Below are positions 1-9,142 of a stretch of 64,000 nucleotides of DNA, one piece after another (the first letter of the stretch is position 1; every line of letters begins with the position of its first letter). The translations under genes and the position numbers were made by a program. Source of the DNA: Janthinobacterium rivuli (GTDB taxonomy: Bacteria > Pseudomonadota > Gammaproteobacteria > Burkholderiales > Burkholderiaceae_D); NCBI RefSeq assembly GCF_029690045.1, contig NZ_CP121464.1, positions 3,286,001 to 3,350,000 on the forward strand, given 5' to 3'. Below the pieces are notes generated by a model. The model was not told the DNA's origin, did no database searches, and saw nothing but the letters and a program-made list of their open reading frames with translations.

Positions 1-1372
1 GTTGCGTCAGCGGGTTGGCGTAGCGGGCCGCATTGATCTGCATCTGCGTGATTTCGCGCATCAGGTCGTGTCCCGTGCCCATGCCCAGGTAACGGCCGTG
101 CTCGGTGATGATGAAACCGTTGAACAGGTGGTGGGCGTCCGACTGCACCATGGTGTAGCTGAGTTCCTGCAAGCTCGTCTCGTGGTCGGCGATCAGGGGT
201 GTGGCATCCATGAACAGGCTGCAGGATTTCTTGCCATACAGTTCGCGCTGGTAGGGGCGGGCGAAGTGGTCGATCATTTCGAAGCGGCTGATCAGTCCCA
301 GCGGCACGCCGTCGTCGACGACGGGGATGATCATCAGCTTCGGGTCTTTCAGGAAAATATCGTACACCTCGTTATTGTTTTTCTCGGGCGACACGGCCGC
401 CACCCGGTGCAGCAGCTTGCGGATGCTGGCGCCGTTCTTTTCCAGGCTGCTGCGCTGCGGATATACGGCCACGCCGTTGCGCCCCAGCGCCTGCACCACT
501 TCGGCCGGCAGCGCGCGTGCCGGCACCGCGTTGGGCCGGCCCAGGTGATAGCCTTGCCCGAAGGCCACGCCCAGGTCGCGCAAGACCAGCAATTCCGTCT
601 GCGCCTCGATGCCTTCGGCGATCACCAGGGTGCCCGATTTTTCCGCGATTTCCTGGATCGAGCGCACGAATTGCAGTTTCACGGGGTCATTATTGATGCC
701 CTGGATGAAATGCATGTCGATTTTCACGTATTCCGGGCGCAGTTCCGACCACAGGCGCAGGCTGGAAAAGCCTTCGCCGAGGTCGTCGATGGCGATCTGG
801 AAACCCATGTTGCGGTAGTGCAGCACCGCTTCGCGCATCAGCTCGTAGTCATACGTGGGCTGGTTTTCCGTCAGCTCGATAATGACGCGGTCCGGATTGA
901 TGCCGATATGCTCGATGTATTCCAGGGTTTCGCCATGGCGGGCATTGCGCAGCAGCAGGCATTCGGGGCTGACGTTGAGGAACAATTTGCCAGGTAGTTG
1001 CAGTTCGGCAAAGCGTTCGAGCACCACTTGCCGGCACAGGTGCTCCACTTCCAGGGTCAGGTCATGCGCGCGCGCCACCTTGAACAGATTCATCGGCGCG
1101 TGCAGGGGGCTGTCGGACGGCCCCCGTATCAAGCCTTCGTAGCCGATGATGTCGCCGCTGTGCATGTGGATGATGGGCTGGAACAGCGCACTGAGCTTGC
1201 GGCCCGCGAGGATCTCGTGCAAGGCATCCGTCCCTTCGATGCTCATGGATATCGATGGCGGCGTCAGGTAAGCCACATTCGATGGCATCGCGCCGGGCGG
1301 CGCGGCGGTGGGGAGGGCGAGAGTGTGCATAGGCGGACGTGGCGGCACGGCCTCTGGACGGGCCATGAACAT
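1..1372 (-). CDS. EAL-CBS-(GGDEF) cyclic-di-GMP signalling protein, 3' end cut by window edge
   Basis: About 457 residues are visible and the gene runs off the left edge. An EAL phosphodiesterase domain spans roughly residues 50-290. Its signature is EGL (residues 79-81) rather than EAL, and the other catalytic positions look intact: FLNVSPE, ELTE, IDDLGEGFSSL, YVKID and EGIEAQTE. A pair of CBS-like segments follows (about 310-435; IIPVVDDGVPLGLISRFEM). The last visible residues, AARYANPLTQ, match the usual onset of a GGDEF domain in EAL-CBS-GGDEF proteins, so the missing part is probably a diguanylate cyclase domain. Predicted role: c-di-GMP hydrolysis, with possible synthesis, controlled by CBS ligand binding. 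The start is uncertain. ATG at 1372 is the first after an in-frame stop; 1366 and 1330 are alternatives and none has a good ribosome site. No signal peptide or membrane segment is seen, so it is probably cytoplasmic. Confidence 0.88.
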   Translation of the reverse strand, partial: MFMARPEAVPPRPPMHTLALPTAAPPGAMPSNVAYLTPPSISMSIEGTDALHEILAGRKLSALFQPIIHMHSGDIIGYEGLIRGPSDSPLHAPMNLFKVARAHDLTLEVEHLCRQVVLERFAELQLPGKLFLNVSPECLLLRNARHGETLEYIEHIGINPDRVIIELTENQPTYDYELMREAVLHYRNMGFQIAIDDLGEGFSSLRLWSELRPEYVKIDMHFIQGINNDPVKLQFVRSIQEIAEKSGTLVIAEGIEAQTELLVLRDLGVAFGQGYHLGRPNAVPARALPAEVVQALGRNGVAVYPQRSSLEKNGASIRKLLHRVAAVSPEKNNNEVYDIFLKDPKLMIIPVVDDGVPLGLISRFEMIDHFARPYQRELYGKKSCSLFMDATPLIADHETSLQELSYTMVQSDAHHLFNGFIITEHGRYLGMGTGHDLMREITQMQINAARYANPLTQ

Positions 1373-1639
1373 GTTGCCGATAGTAAAGAAGATTTATGAC
1401 GGCTTGATGAAACGACTTCGCTTTTGATAATGTTTCCTGCATGAACGTCAGTTTGCCGATTCCGTCGAAAGCGAGATTTATCATGGTGATCCACGTGAAT
1501 TTGCCAAACAAAAGACGGCAAATCCACCGGATAACTGTGCTTTAAAAGTGGCAATCCGCGCTATGATTTCTCTTGGCGAAAGTCAACATAGGCAGCCGCA
1601 GAGTTTGCTTGAGCGGCATGCTTTCCCCGACATCCAACA

Positions 1640-3850
1640 ATGAGACGACAACCCATGCAATTACGTAGTGCAACCCTCATATTCAGCTTGATGACCGCTT
1701 TCGGCGGCAATGCCCTGGCGCAAAGCGCCGCGATGCCATCGTGCCCGGCTGCCGACGGCGCTGCCGTGACGTATCCGGTCAGCAAAAAAGTCGACCAGCA
1801 AGACAGCTATTTCGGCACCACCATCGCCGATCCGTACCGCTGGCTGGAAGATGCCAACAGCGCGGAAACGGGCGAGTGGGTCACGGCGCAAAACAAGCTG
1901 ACGCAGTCGTATCTGGGCACCATCCCCGAGCGCGCCGCGATCAAGCAGCGCCTGACCAAGCTGTGGAACTATGAGCGTTTCTCTACGCCAACGAAGCAGG
2001 GCGGCCGCTACTTCTACAGCCGCAACGACGGTTTGCAGAACCAGGCCGTGCTGTACACGGTGAAAAAACTGACGGACGAGCCGCGTCTGCTGCTGGACCC
2101 GAACACCCTGTCGACGGATGGCACGGTGGCGCTGGCCGGCACCTCGATCAGCCCGAACGGCAAGTACCTGGCGTATGCCACGTCGGCCTCCGGTTCCGAC
2201 TGGAACGAGTGGAAAGTACGCGACATCGAATCGGGCAAGGATTTGACGGATCACATCCAGTGGGCTAAGTTCTCCGGCGCTTCGTGGACCAAGGACAACA
2301 CCGGTTTCTTCTACAGCCGCTATGACGCGCCGAATGAAGCCACCAAGCTGGCCGATATCAATTACTTCCAGAAATTGTATTTCCACAAGATCGGCACGCC
2401 GCAAAGCGACGACGTACTGGTCTTCGACCGTCCCGACCAGAAGGAATGGGCGTTTGGCGGCAGCACCGTCAGCGACGACGGCAATTATTTGATCATCACG
2501 GCCACGCAGGGCACGGAACGCAAGAACCGCGTCTTCTACAAGGACTTGCGCCAGAAGAACGCCAAGGTCGTCGGCTTGCTGGAAGAATTCGACGCGTCGT
2601 ACTCGTTCATCGACAATGACGGTCCCGTGTTCTTCTTCAAGACGGACAACAAGGCGCCAAAATCGCGCGTGATCGCCATCGATACGCGCAAACCTGCGCC
2701 TGCCGATTGGAAAGAAATCGTGCCGCAAAGCGCGGAAACCCTCGTCGCCGTCAACCTGATCAACAACCAGCTGGTGCTCGACTACTTGAAAGATGCGCAA
2801 ACGCAAATCAAGATCGTCGACCTGAAAGGCAAGCTGGTGCGCGAAGTGGCCTTGCCGGGCATCGGTTCGGCCGGCGGTTTTGCGGGCAAGCGTGGCGACA
2901 CGGAAACGTTCTACTCGTTTACCAGCTTCACGACGCCAGCGACCATCTACCGCTACGACATGAAATCGGGCAAGAGCAGCGTGTACCGCCAGCCGAAAGT
3001 CGATTTCGACCCGAACGCCTTTGAAACACGCCAGCAATTCTTCACCAGCCGCGACGGCACCAAGGTGCCGATGTTCATCGTCTCGAAAAAAGGCATGAAG
3101 CTGGACGGCACGAATCCGACCTATCTGTACGGCTATGGCGGCTTCAATATTTCGCTCACGCCGAGCTTCTCCGTGGCGAATCTTGCCTGGGTAGAAATGG
3201 GCGGCGTCTACGTGATGGCCAACCTGCGCGGCGGCGGAGAATATGGCGAAGCTTGGCATCAGGCTGGCACCAAGCTGAACAAGCAAAACGTCTTCGACGA
3301 CTTTATTGGCGCGGCGCAGTGGCTGGTGGACAATAAAGTCACCTCGCCATCGAAACTGGCGATCGGCGGCGGCAGCAATGGCGGCCTGCTGGTCGGTGCG
3401 GCCATGACGCAGCGTCCCGATCTGTTCGCTGCAGCCATCCCGCAAGTGGGCGTGCTCGACATGCTGCGCTTCCACAAGTTCACCGTGGGCTGGGGCTGGG
3501 TGCCTGACTATGGTTCGTCGGACGACGCCGAGCAGTTCAAGGCGCTGGTGAAATACTCGCCGCTGCACAATCTGAAAGCGGGCGGCTGCTATCCAGCCAC
3601 CATGATCACGACGGCCGACCACGACGACCGCGTCGTGCCAGCCCACAGCTTCAAGTTCGCTGCAGCTGCCCAGGCAGCGCAAGGTGGCGCGGCGCCCGTG
3701 CTGATCCGTATCGACAGCAAGGCTGGCCATGGCGCCGGCAAGCCGACGACCAAGCAGATCGAAGAAGTGGCTGATCGCTGGGGCTTCCTCAGCCGTTCGT
3801 TGAAGATGACGCCGGTAGTGGCGGAGCCAGCCAAGGTGGCGGCGCAGTAA
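1640..3850 (+). CDS. Secreted prolyl oligopeptidase (S9A family serine peptidase)
   Basis: 736 aa, the usual length of prolyl oligopeptidases, which cut short peptides after proline. The N-terminus is a signal peptide (hydrophobic LIFSLMTAFGGNALAQS, cleavage likely after ALA or AQS), so the enzyme is probably periplasmic. The N-terminal half carries the beta-propeller signature YFGTTIADPYRWLED. The catalytic domain has the nucleophile elbow GGGSNGGLL (Ser579), the Asp region ADHDDRVVP and the His region KAGHGAGKPT, so all three catalytic residues are present. ATG 1640 is used here. ATG 1655 (MQLRS) is an equally plausible start and would give a more typical signal peptide. Neither has a clear ribosome site. 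It stands alone between the EAL gene and a REP-like repeat. Confidence 0.93.
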   Translation: MRRQPMQLRSATLIFSLMTAFGGNALAQSAAMPSCPAADGAAVTYPVSKKVDQQDSYFGTTIADPYRWLEDANSAETGEWVTAQNKLTQSYLGTIPERAAIKQRLTKLWNYERFSTPTKQGGRYFYSRNDGLQNQAVLYTVKKLTDEPRLLLDPNTLSTDGTVALAGTSISPNGKYLAYATSASGSDWNEWKVRDIESGKDLTDHIQWAKFSGASWTKDNTGFFYSRYDAPNEATKLADINYFQKLYFHKIGTPQSDDVLVFDRPDQKEWAFGGSTVSDDGNYLIITATQGTERKNRVFYKDLRQKNAKVVGLLEEFDASYSFIDNDGPVFFFKTDNKAPKSRVIAIDTRKPAPADWKEIVPQSAETLVAVNLINNQLVLDYLKDAQTQIKIVDLKGKLVREVALPGIGSAGGFAGKRGDTETFYSFTSFTTPATIYRYDMKSGKSSVYRQPKVDFDPNAFETRQQFFTSRDGTKVPMFIVSKKGMKLDGTNPTYLYGYGGFNISLTPSFSVANLAWVEMGGVYVMANLRGGGEYGEAWHQAGTKLNKQNVFDDFIGAAQWLVDNKVTSPSKLAIGGGSNGGLLVGAAMTQRPDLFAAAIPQVGVLDMLRFHKFTVGWGWVPDYGSSDDAEQFKALVKYSPLHNLKAGGCYPATMITTADHDDRVVPAHSFKFAAAAQAAQGGAAPVLIRIDSKAGHGAGKPTTKQIEEVADRWGFLSRSLKMTPVVAEPAKVAAQ

Positions 3851-3857
3851 AACGCGG

Positions 3858-3957
3858 TAGGTCGGATTAGCGCGGCATCGCCGTGCGTAATCCGACACCA
3901 CCGGAGCCAACAATGTGTCGGATTACGCGGCGTGCCGCCGCTAATCCGACCTACGTT
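3858..3957. repeat. REP-like palindromic element, two inverted hairpins (GTCGGATTA family)
   Basis: Two hairpins, each with arms GTCGGATTA / TAATCCGAC (3861-3869 with 3888-3896; 3917-3925 with 3942-3950). They are themselves inverted copies of each other, so the outer GTAGGTCGGATTAGCG pairs with CGCTAATCCGACCTAC. The same core recurs at 43432-43518, and a diverged form at 13623-13656. The element sits between convergent genes, where REP repeats usually lie. It may also help end transcription, although there is no T-run. Confidence 0.8.
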
Positions 3958-4828
3958 GCTCTGCGTGCACGATCCTAGCCAATACCCCCTCCCCAAACAC
4001 CGCCTGAAACGGCAAATCCTTGCGCTGCGCGTAGCCGATATAGCAATCGCACTTGAAGCGCGGGCAGCTGCGTTCTTGCAGCATGTCGGCCAGGTCATCC
4101 ACATACAAATTCCCCAGGCGCTCCGGCACGAAATGGCAGCGCGTCAGTTCGCCATCGCCATCGACGGACAGCGACGCTTCGCCCGCCAGGCACGGTTTGC
4201 CGCGCGAGGGAGACGGGCGGCGGTTTTGCGCGAACCACGGGTCGATGGCGTCAAACCAGGTCAGGTCTTCCCCGCTGTAATAGCCGGGGCCACGCCGGTC
4301 AAACGCGTTCAGCCACAGGTAGACGTGGGCCGGCAGGGCCGCGCGCAGGGCGCGGATGGCGTCCAGGTGTTCGTTCATGGCGACGACGCCGACGGAGTAG
4401 CGCACGCCCATCGTGTCCAGGCGCGCGCAGCGTGCGAGAAAGCGGGCAAGGGTCGTCTGGTCCGGGTGGTAGGTGCACCACAGGCCGATTTTTTCCAGGC
4501 CGTCCATCGCTTGCAGCCAGTTCAGGGGACCGGACAGATTCGTTTGCAGCGCCACCTGGCGCACATGGGGCAAGGCAGCCAGCGTCTGCATGGCCGTACG
4601 GTAGTGGCGCCGCACCAGCGCTTCGCCCCAGGGCGTAAACAGGACGCTGATGTCCCGCTTTTGTGCCGCCACCCAGCTGGTAAACCGCGCCACTTCGCGC
4701 GCATCGCGGGCCAGGGTGGCGCGGCTGTCGCGCTTCTTGGCGAACGGGCAGTAGCCGCAGGCGTAGTTGCAACTTGCCAGGGTGCCACGGTATAGCAAGG
4801 ACAGCACGCCTGGCTGCGCGGTCAGCAC
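3941..4828 (-). CDS. STM4011 family radical SAM protein
   Basis: About 295 aa. The radical SAM cluster motif is CNYACGYCPF near the N-terminus (CX3CX2C), followed by a partial TIM barrel. Late cysteines (CLAGEASLSVDGDGELTRCHF and the CPRFKCDC region) may bind an auxiliary iron-sulfur cluster. It is the last gene of the STM4015-4011 operon, whose function is unknown. The preferred start is GTG 4828, which overlaps the STM4012 stop (GTGCTGA) as the other junctions in this operon do; GTG 4807 is an alternative. Oddity: the final residues RRSD and the TAG stop (3941-3943) lie inside the REP-like hairpin, so the repeat appears to have replaced the original end of the gene. Confidence 0.85.
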   Translation of the reverse strand: MLTAQPGVLSLLYRGTLASCNYACGYCPFAKKRDSRATLARDAREVARFTSWVAAQKRDISVLFTPWGEALVRRHYRTAMQTLAALPHVRQVALQTNLSGPLNWLQAMDGLEKIGLWCTYHPDQTTLARFLARCARLDTMGVRYSVGVVAMNEHLDAIRALRAALPAHVYLWLNAFDRRGPGYYSGEDLTWFDAIDPWFAQNRRPSPSRGKPCLAGEASLSVDGDGELTRCHFVPERLGNLYVDDLADMLQERSCPRFKCDCYIGYAQRKDLPFQAVFGEGVLARIVHAEQRRSD

Positions 4829-6201
4829 GCCTGGCCGCCTTCGGCCATCAGCGTGCGCACCGTCTCGGAGGCCAGCCACGGGCCGATGGTGTCGGCGTAG
4901 CTGTAGCCGCGGTCGTTCAGGCGCAGCAGGGGGCCGTTTTCTTCCACCAGTTCCAAGGCGTGCAGCTCGGCCAGTTGCGGAAGATCAAGCTCGCAGCGCG
5001 TGCCGAAGCGCGCCGTGTAGGCGTCGCGGTCCAGGCCCGGTTCCGTCAGCAGCGACTGGATCACGTAGCGGCGGCGCTGTTCCGCATCATCGAGCACATA
5101 GCCGTGTTCGGCCTGCGCGAAGCGTTCCTCATCCAGCGCCAGGTAGTTGTCGATGATGCCGATGGTCTCCGTTCTCGCCACCGCGTACTCGCTCGAATAA
5201 TGCAGGCGCGAAGTGTAAGAGCGGGCGCCCGCGCCCAGGCCCACCATGCCGTCATTCTGGCAGCAGTACGAGGGACCGTTCTGCTCCGGTGCATGCGGTG
5301 CGCGGAACATGCGCATCGAGACCTGTTCATAGCCCAGGGCGCGCAGATGGTCGCGCGCGGCCGCGTACAGGGCCAGGCGGCTGTCGCCGTCGCGCGCCAG
5401 CATGATGGGGTTGAGCGACTGCGCGCCCTGGCGGCGCGCCACCTTGCCGAGACCCGTCTGTTCCCGTACGTACAGCGGATACAGGTAGATTTCCTCGGGC
5501 GCAAACGCCAGCGCGCTGTCGATGGACGCGAGCAGGCTGGCCACGGTTTGCCCGGCGATGCCGTAGATCAGGTCCAGGTTCAGGGTGGGGAAGCCGGCCG
5601 CGCGTATCAGGCCGATGGCGTGATGCACGGTGGCGTTTTGCTGGGGACGCGCCAGCGCGCGCATCTCGCCGGCGGCAAAGCTCTGGATGCCCAGGCTGAC
5701 CCGGTCGATGCCATGCGCGCGGCAGACGGCAAGCCGCTCGGCCGTGATGGTTTCAGGCGACGCCTCGATGCCGGCCGGCGTGTGCTGCAGGTCGATGCCG
5801 AGGATGTCGCGCGCGCCACACAGCAGGGTGTCAAGCTGCGCCGGTGACAGGTAAGTAGGCGTGCCGCCGCCCAGCGCGAAGCGGGCAAAGCGCCGTTCGC
5901 CCAGCGCGCCGTTGAGCGCGCGCATCTGCACCAGCACTTGCTGGACGTAGCGCTCGACCATGTCGGCACTCGGGCGCGCCATGGCGAACAGGTTGCAAAA
6001 GCCGCAGCGCATTTCGCAAAACGGGATGTGGATGTAGGCGAAGAGGGCGGAGCGGTCCTGCTGCGCCCACAGGGGCGCCAGCGGCGCGGCCTGCGGCAAG
6101 GCGCGGTAGGCGGCCTTGTGCGGATACGAGTATGAATACGCCTGGTAGGGCGTGTGGCGCATGCGCTGCGCCAGGGTGCCCGGTTGTTCGGATGGGTTCA
6201 C
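4822..6201 (-). CDS. STM4012 family radical SAM protein (HemW/HemN-like)
   Basis: About 459 aa, related to the coproporphyrinogen III oxidase-like (HemN/HemW) radical SAM family. The cluster motif is FCEMRCGFCNLF (CX3CX2C). It is followed by the GGGTPTYL motif typical of HemN-type proteins, and ETITAERL, RVSLGIQSF and LDLIYGIAGQT. The C-terminal half carries the HemW-like region. STM4012 proteins form a separate subfamily found only with the STM4011-4015 set, so this is not a heme enzyme by default. The start is GTG 6201: AGGAG lies 8 bases upstream and the GTG overlaps the STM4013 TGA (GTGA). Upstream in-frame codons would overlap STM4013 heavily. Confidence 0.88.
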   Translation of the reverse strand: MNPSEQPGTLAQRMRHTPYQAYSYSYPHKAAYRALPQAAPLAPLWAQQDRSALFAYIHIPFCEMRCGFCNLFAMARPSADMVERYVQQVLVQMRALNGALGERRFARFALGGGTPTYLSPAQLDTLLCGARDILGIDLQHTPAGIEASPETITAERLAVCRAHGIDRVSLGIQSFAAGEMRALARPQQNATVHHAIGLIRAAGFPTLNLDLIYGIAGQTVASLLASIDSALAFAPEEIYLYPLYVREQTGLGKVARRQGAQSLNPIMLARDGDSRLALYAAARDHLRALGYEQVSMRMFRAPHAPEQNGPSYCCQNDGMVGLGAGARSYTSRLHYSSEYAVARTETIGIIDNYLALDEERFAQAEHGYVLDDAEQRRRYVIQSLLTEPGLDRDAYTARFGTRCELDLPQLAELHALELVEENGPLLRLNDRGYSYADTIGPWLASETVRTLMAEGGQAC

Positions 6202-7040
6202 GGTGGGGACTCCTGAGAAATGGTATCTGGCGTGAGGAAGAAGTGCGCGTACGGCACCTGCCACACGCTGTCGTGGGCGATGCGGTGGCCACGGTAGCCG
6301 TCTTCGCCATACGCGCTGCCGTGATCCGAGCAGACGATGGCAAACGTGGGCGCGCGCGCGGCGCAGGCGGCAAACAGGGGGGCCAGCGCGCCATCCACAT
6401 AGCGCAGGGCCGCCGCATGGCTGTCAAGATTGTCGGCGCGGCAGCCGGGCAGGTAGGCGCGGTTCGGCGTGTGCAGGGCGGCCACGTTGATGAACAAGAA
6501 GGTGCGCTGATCGTTTTGCGCCAGCAGCTGGGTCGCCAGCGCCACCTGCTTTTGCGTCGAATGGCGGCTGGCCACGCCCATGCCGGCGCTCCAGTGGCTT
6601 TCCTGGAACAGCGACGGCAGCACCGCGCCCAGCGCCGTCTGCTTGTTGAAAAAACCCACGCCGCCGATGCAGATGGTGCGGTAGCCGCGCGCGGCCAGCG
6701 CGGCGGGCAGGTCCGCTTCTTCGAACGCAAACGTGTGCGGCGAGGTGGTTTCGCTGCCCGCAAAAGCGCTGGCGAACAGGCGCGGATGGCGGCCCGGCGC
6801 TGCCGGCGTGGGCAAAAAACCGGCAAAGAAGGCCTGGTGCGCCGCATACGTGAACGTGGCGGGCGAGTGGCGCTTGTCCCAGCCGCCCGGCGGCAGAAAA
6901 CGGCCCAGCACGGGCAGTTCGCCCGCTTCATACAGGGCTTGCGCCACGTCATGGCGCAGGGTGTCGAGCGTGATGAAGACGATGTCGTGGCTGCCGACGA
7001 TGGCGTGCATGTCGGGGATGGCAGGTGTGTCTTTAAACAT
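6198..7040 (-). CDS. STM4013/SEN3800 family hydrolase (alkaline-phosphatase/sulfatase fold)
   Basis: 280 aa. The N-terminal IVFITLDTLRHDVA supplies the two metal-binding Asp residues of the alkaline phosphatase superfamily, and IVCSDHGSAYGEDGYRGHR supplies the C-terminal DHG metal site. In the nucleophile region (SPATFTYAAHQAFFAG) a Thr or Ser replaces the Cys/Ser-X-Pro-X-Arg box of true sulfatases, so a phosphatase, phosphotransferase or lyase is as likely as a sulfatase. There is no signal peptide, so it should act in the cytoplasm with its partners. Its ATG overlaps the STM4014 stop by 8 bases (ATGTTTAA), showing tight translational coupling. Confidence 0.85.
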   Translation of the reverse strand: MFKDTPAIPDMHAIVGSHDIVFITLDTLRHDVAQALYEAGELPVLGRFLPPGGWDKRHSPATFTYAAHQAFFAGFLPTPAAPGRHPRLFASAFAGSETTSPHTFAFEEADLPAALAARGYRTICIGGVGFFNKQTALGAVLPSLFQESHWSAGMGVASRHSTQKQVALATQLLAQNDQRTFLFINVAALHTPNRAYLPGCRADNLDSHAAALRYVDGALAPLFAACAARAPTFAIVCSDHGSAYGEDGYRGHRIAHDSVWQVPYAHFFLTPDTISQESPP

Positions 7041-8118
7041 GGGGCAGTTGCGTCAGTTGCGCTGCGTAAGTGTCCGCGCCTTGCCACAGCAGGCCTGGCA
7101 GCAGGTCGCCGAAGGCGTTCGCCTCCAGCACATGGGCATGGCCATGGCGCACGACGAGGTCGTAGCCCGTCACGTGACTGTGTGGGAAGGCGCGCGCGGC
7201 CTGGGCGCTGGCCGCTTCCAGCGCCGCCAGGTCGGCTGCGTCCAAGAGGCCGGCCGTGTCGCCACGCCGGTTGTCGAGGTGCAGATTCGTCATCATCTGG
7301 TGGCCGATGCGCGCCACCCGGTGCGCCGGCTGGCCGGCCAGGGTCACGACGCGCAAGTCGTAGTGGCCGTCGCCGCAGCGCGGCTTGTTCAGCCATGTTT
7401 CCGCATACAGTTCCTGGGCGGCCAGCGCGTCGACGAGGGCGGCGATGTCGTGTTCGGATTCGTAGCGCGCCATGCGCTTGACGTTGAACAGACGCGCCGC
7501 GCCATCGCCCTGCTGCAAGGCGGCCGAGGTGGTGGCTTGCTGGCGCCCGGCCTTGTTGCTGCGGTAGGCGACGACGCCCGACGCGGAGGAGCCGTAGCGC
7601 GGTTTCAGGTAAACGCGGTCAAGCTGGTGTTCGTGCAGCAGCGACTGCAGGTGCTCATAGCCGTGCACGGGGCCGAGCAGGCTGGGAATGGCGATGCCGT
7701 GCGCGGCCAGGTGGCGCTGGCACGCCAGCTTGTCCGTCATGAGACAGATTTCGGCTGGCGCATTGACGACGCGCGCCTGCGGCAGGTCGGCCAGCTGCGC
7801 CGCCAGGGAGGCCATGGCGGATGCAAATCCTGCGAACCACGCATCCATGGCCAGCAGCTCGCCATGTTCCGGTGCATGCACGGGCGCGCGATCAAGCTGT
7901 CGACAACCGTCATGCAGCAGCCGCAGGTGCGCCGCCGGGTCGTCGCCAGGCGGCTCGATCTTGAACAGGCAGGGCCGGCGCAAGGCGTCCTCGAGCAGGG
8001 CAGGCTGCGCCAGCCAGTCGCGCCATTCCAGCACCTGCGCGGGCGGCAGGCGCAATTGCGCGCGCGCCGCCTGCATCAGGCGCACGCGCTTGCTGCCGCT
8101 GGTGGCCAGCAAAAGCAT
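7033..8118 (-). CDS. STM4014 family protein, ATP-grasp-like
   Basis: 361 aa. The sequence shows ATP-grasp features: a phosphate-binding loop VYLKPRYGSSASGVVAY, a mid-domain ETWLNKPRCGDGHYDLRVVTLAG (with the DLR seen in ATP-grasp ligases), and a metal-binding end VTGYDLVVRHGHAHVLEANAFGDLLPG with E and N in the expected spacing. This predicts ATP-dependent carboxylate-amine (or -thiol) ligation. Neither the substrate nor the biological role of the STM4014 family is known. It lies 6 bases after STM4015 and overlaps STM4013. Confidence 0.82.
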   Translation of the reverse strand: MLLLATSGSKRVRLMQAARAQLRLPPAQVLEWRDWLAQPALLEDALRRPCLFKIEPPGDDPAAHLRLLHDGCRQLDRAPVHAPEHGELLAMDAWFAGFASAMASLAAQLADLPQARVVNAPAEICLMTDKLACQRHLAAHGIAIPSLLGPVHGYEHLQSLLHEHQLDRVYLKPRYGSSASGVVAYRSNKAGRQQATTSAALQQGDGAARLFNVKRMARYESEHDIAALVDALAAQELYAETWLNKPRCGDGHYDLRVVTLAGQPAHRVARIGHQMMTNLHLDNRRGDTAGLLDAADLAALEAASAQAARAFPHSHVTGYDLVVRHGHAHVLEANAFGDLLPGLLWQGADTYAAQLTQLPHV

Positions 8119-8124
8119 CAGGTT

Positions 8125-9051
8125 TTATTCGCCGACGGCGACATAGCGATAGCTTTCGCCATCGTCTTCATCGGCTTCCTGCGGATCGTCCAGCACCACC
8201 TCGAAGGGCAGCGCCTTCAGCTTGGCCTGGTTTTCTTCCGAGATGTAATGGTGCGACAGGTCCAGGCGCTTCAACTTGCCCAGCTGCGTATGATTGAGCA
8301 TGGCTACGGCGCCCAGGTCGCCGATGGTGCCCAGCGACAGGTCGAGGGTGTCGAGCTGCGCCACCAATGGTTCTTCCGCCAGCCAGACGGCCAGGTCGTC
8401 GGCGATTTCCGCGTCGCGCAAGCCCAGGTAGCGCAGGGTTGGCACGGTCAGCTGCGCCAGCACCTTGCGGTACAGGTCGGCGTCGCCCGAAAAGCCATAG
8501 TCGTCCGTGCCCAGCCACAGCTCCAGGTGTTCCAGCTGCGGCATGCTCGATTGCGCCAGCGCTTCGGCGATCTTTTGATCGATGCCGCCCGCTTCGATGG
8601 TGAAGCGGCGCAGGTTCTGGTGCGCGAACGGTTCGATGACGAGTTCATTGCCGCCACGGATGCGCAGCTCTTCCAGCTGCGGGAAAGCGTCCAGCAGCGG
8701 CTTGTAGCTGCCTTGCACGATCCACGAGATTTCGCATTCCTCGTACGTCATGTCGCCGATGAACAGGGCGCGCAAGTTCGGCAACTGCGGCGCGTGACTG
8801 GCCAGCGCGGCGATCACCTCGTCGGCGCCCGCTTCGTACGGGTCGCCCCACATGCCGATGATCAGCGCTTCAAGCGCATTCTTGTCGGTTTTTTCCAGGA
8901 AGCCGGCGATCAGGTCCGGCATCTTGCGCTTGTCGTCATACTCGAGCGAGAGGCGGTAGACGATATCCTGTCCGGATTGCAGCGCGATATCAGGATCGTA
9001 CTCGACGACTTTTTTCTTGTGGAAGAGGGTGGTGCTTTCGGAAATCGTCAT
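8125..9051 (-). CDS. STM4015 family protein, leucine-rich-repeat-like
   Basis: 308 aa, first gene of the STM4015-4011 operon. The body consists of repeating leucine-rich units (for example LPNLRALFIGDMTYEEC, FPQLEELRIRGGNELV, MPQLEHLELWLGTDDY, LGKLKRLDLSHHYIS), which predict a curved solenoid for protein binding. The C-terminus is acidic (DDPQEADEDDGES). No enzymatic motif is visible, so it may be a scaffold or a carrier for the enzymes encoded downstream. Start ATG 9051 has GGAG 10 bases upstream. The gap to the XRE-cupin gene upstream on the same strand is only 91 bp, so partial co-transcription with that regulator is possible. Confidence 0.83.
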   Translation of the reverse strand: MTISESTTLFHKKKVVEYDPDIALQSGQDIVYRLSLEYDDKRKMPDLIAGFLEKTDKNALEALIIGMWGDPYEAGADEVIAALASHAPQLPNLRALFIGDMTYEECEISWIVQGSYKPLLDAFPQLEELRIRGGNELVIEPFAHQNLRRFTIEAGGIDQKIAEALAQSSMPQLEHLELWLGTDDYGFSGDADLYRKVLAQLTVPTLRYLGLRDAEIADDLAVWLAEEPLVAQLDTLDLSLGTIGDLGAVAMLNHTQLGKLKRLDLSHHYISEENQAKLKALPFEVVLDDPQEADEDDGESYRYVAVGE

Positions 9052-9142
9052 TGCTAAGGCTCCATGAAAGACAGTGAAAATCTTGTCTAATCCAAAATCT
9101 TAGCATGGGCGAAAGAGCTTATTGCACACTGCTGAAAAGCAA

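Noticed and set aside
1373..1639. Possible promoter or small gene in the 267-bp gap before the peptidase
   Set aside because: A TATGAT (1562-1567) has no matching -35, and the short frames have no ribosome site. Nothing supportable.
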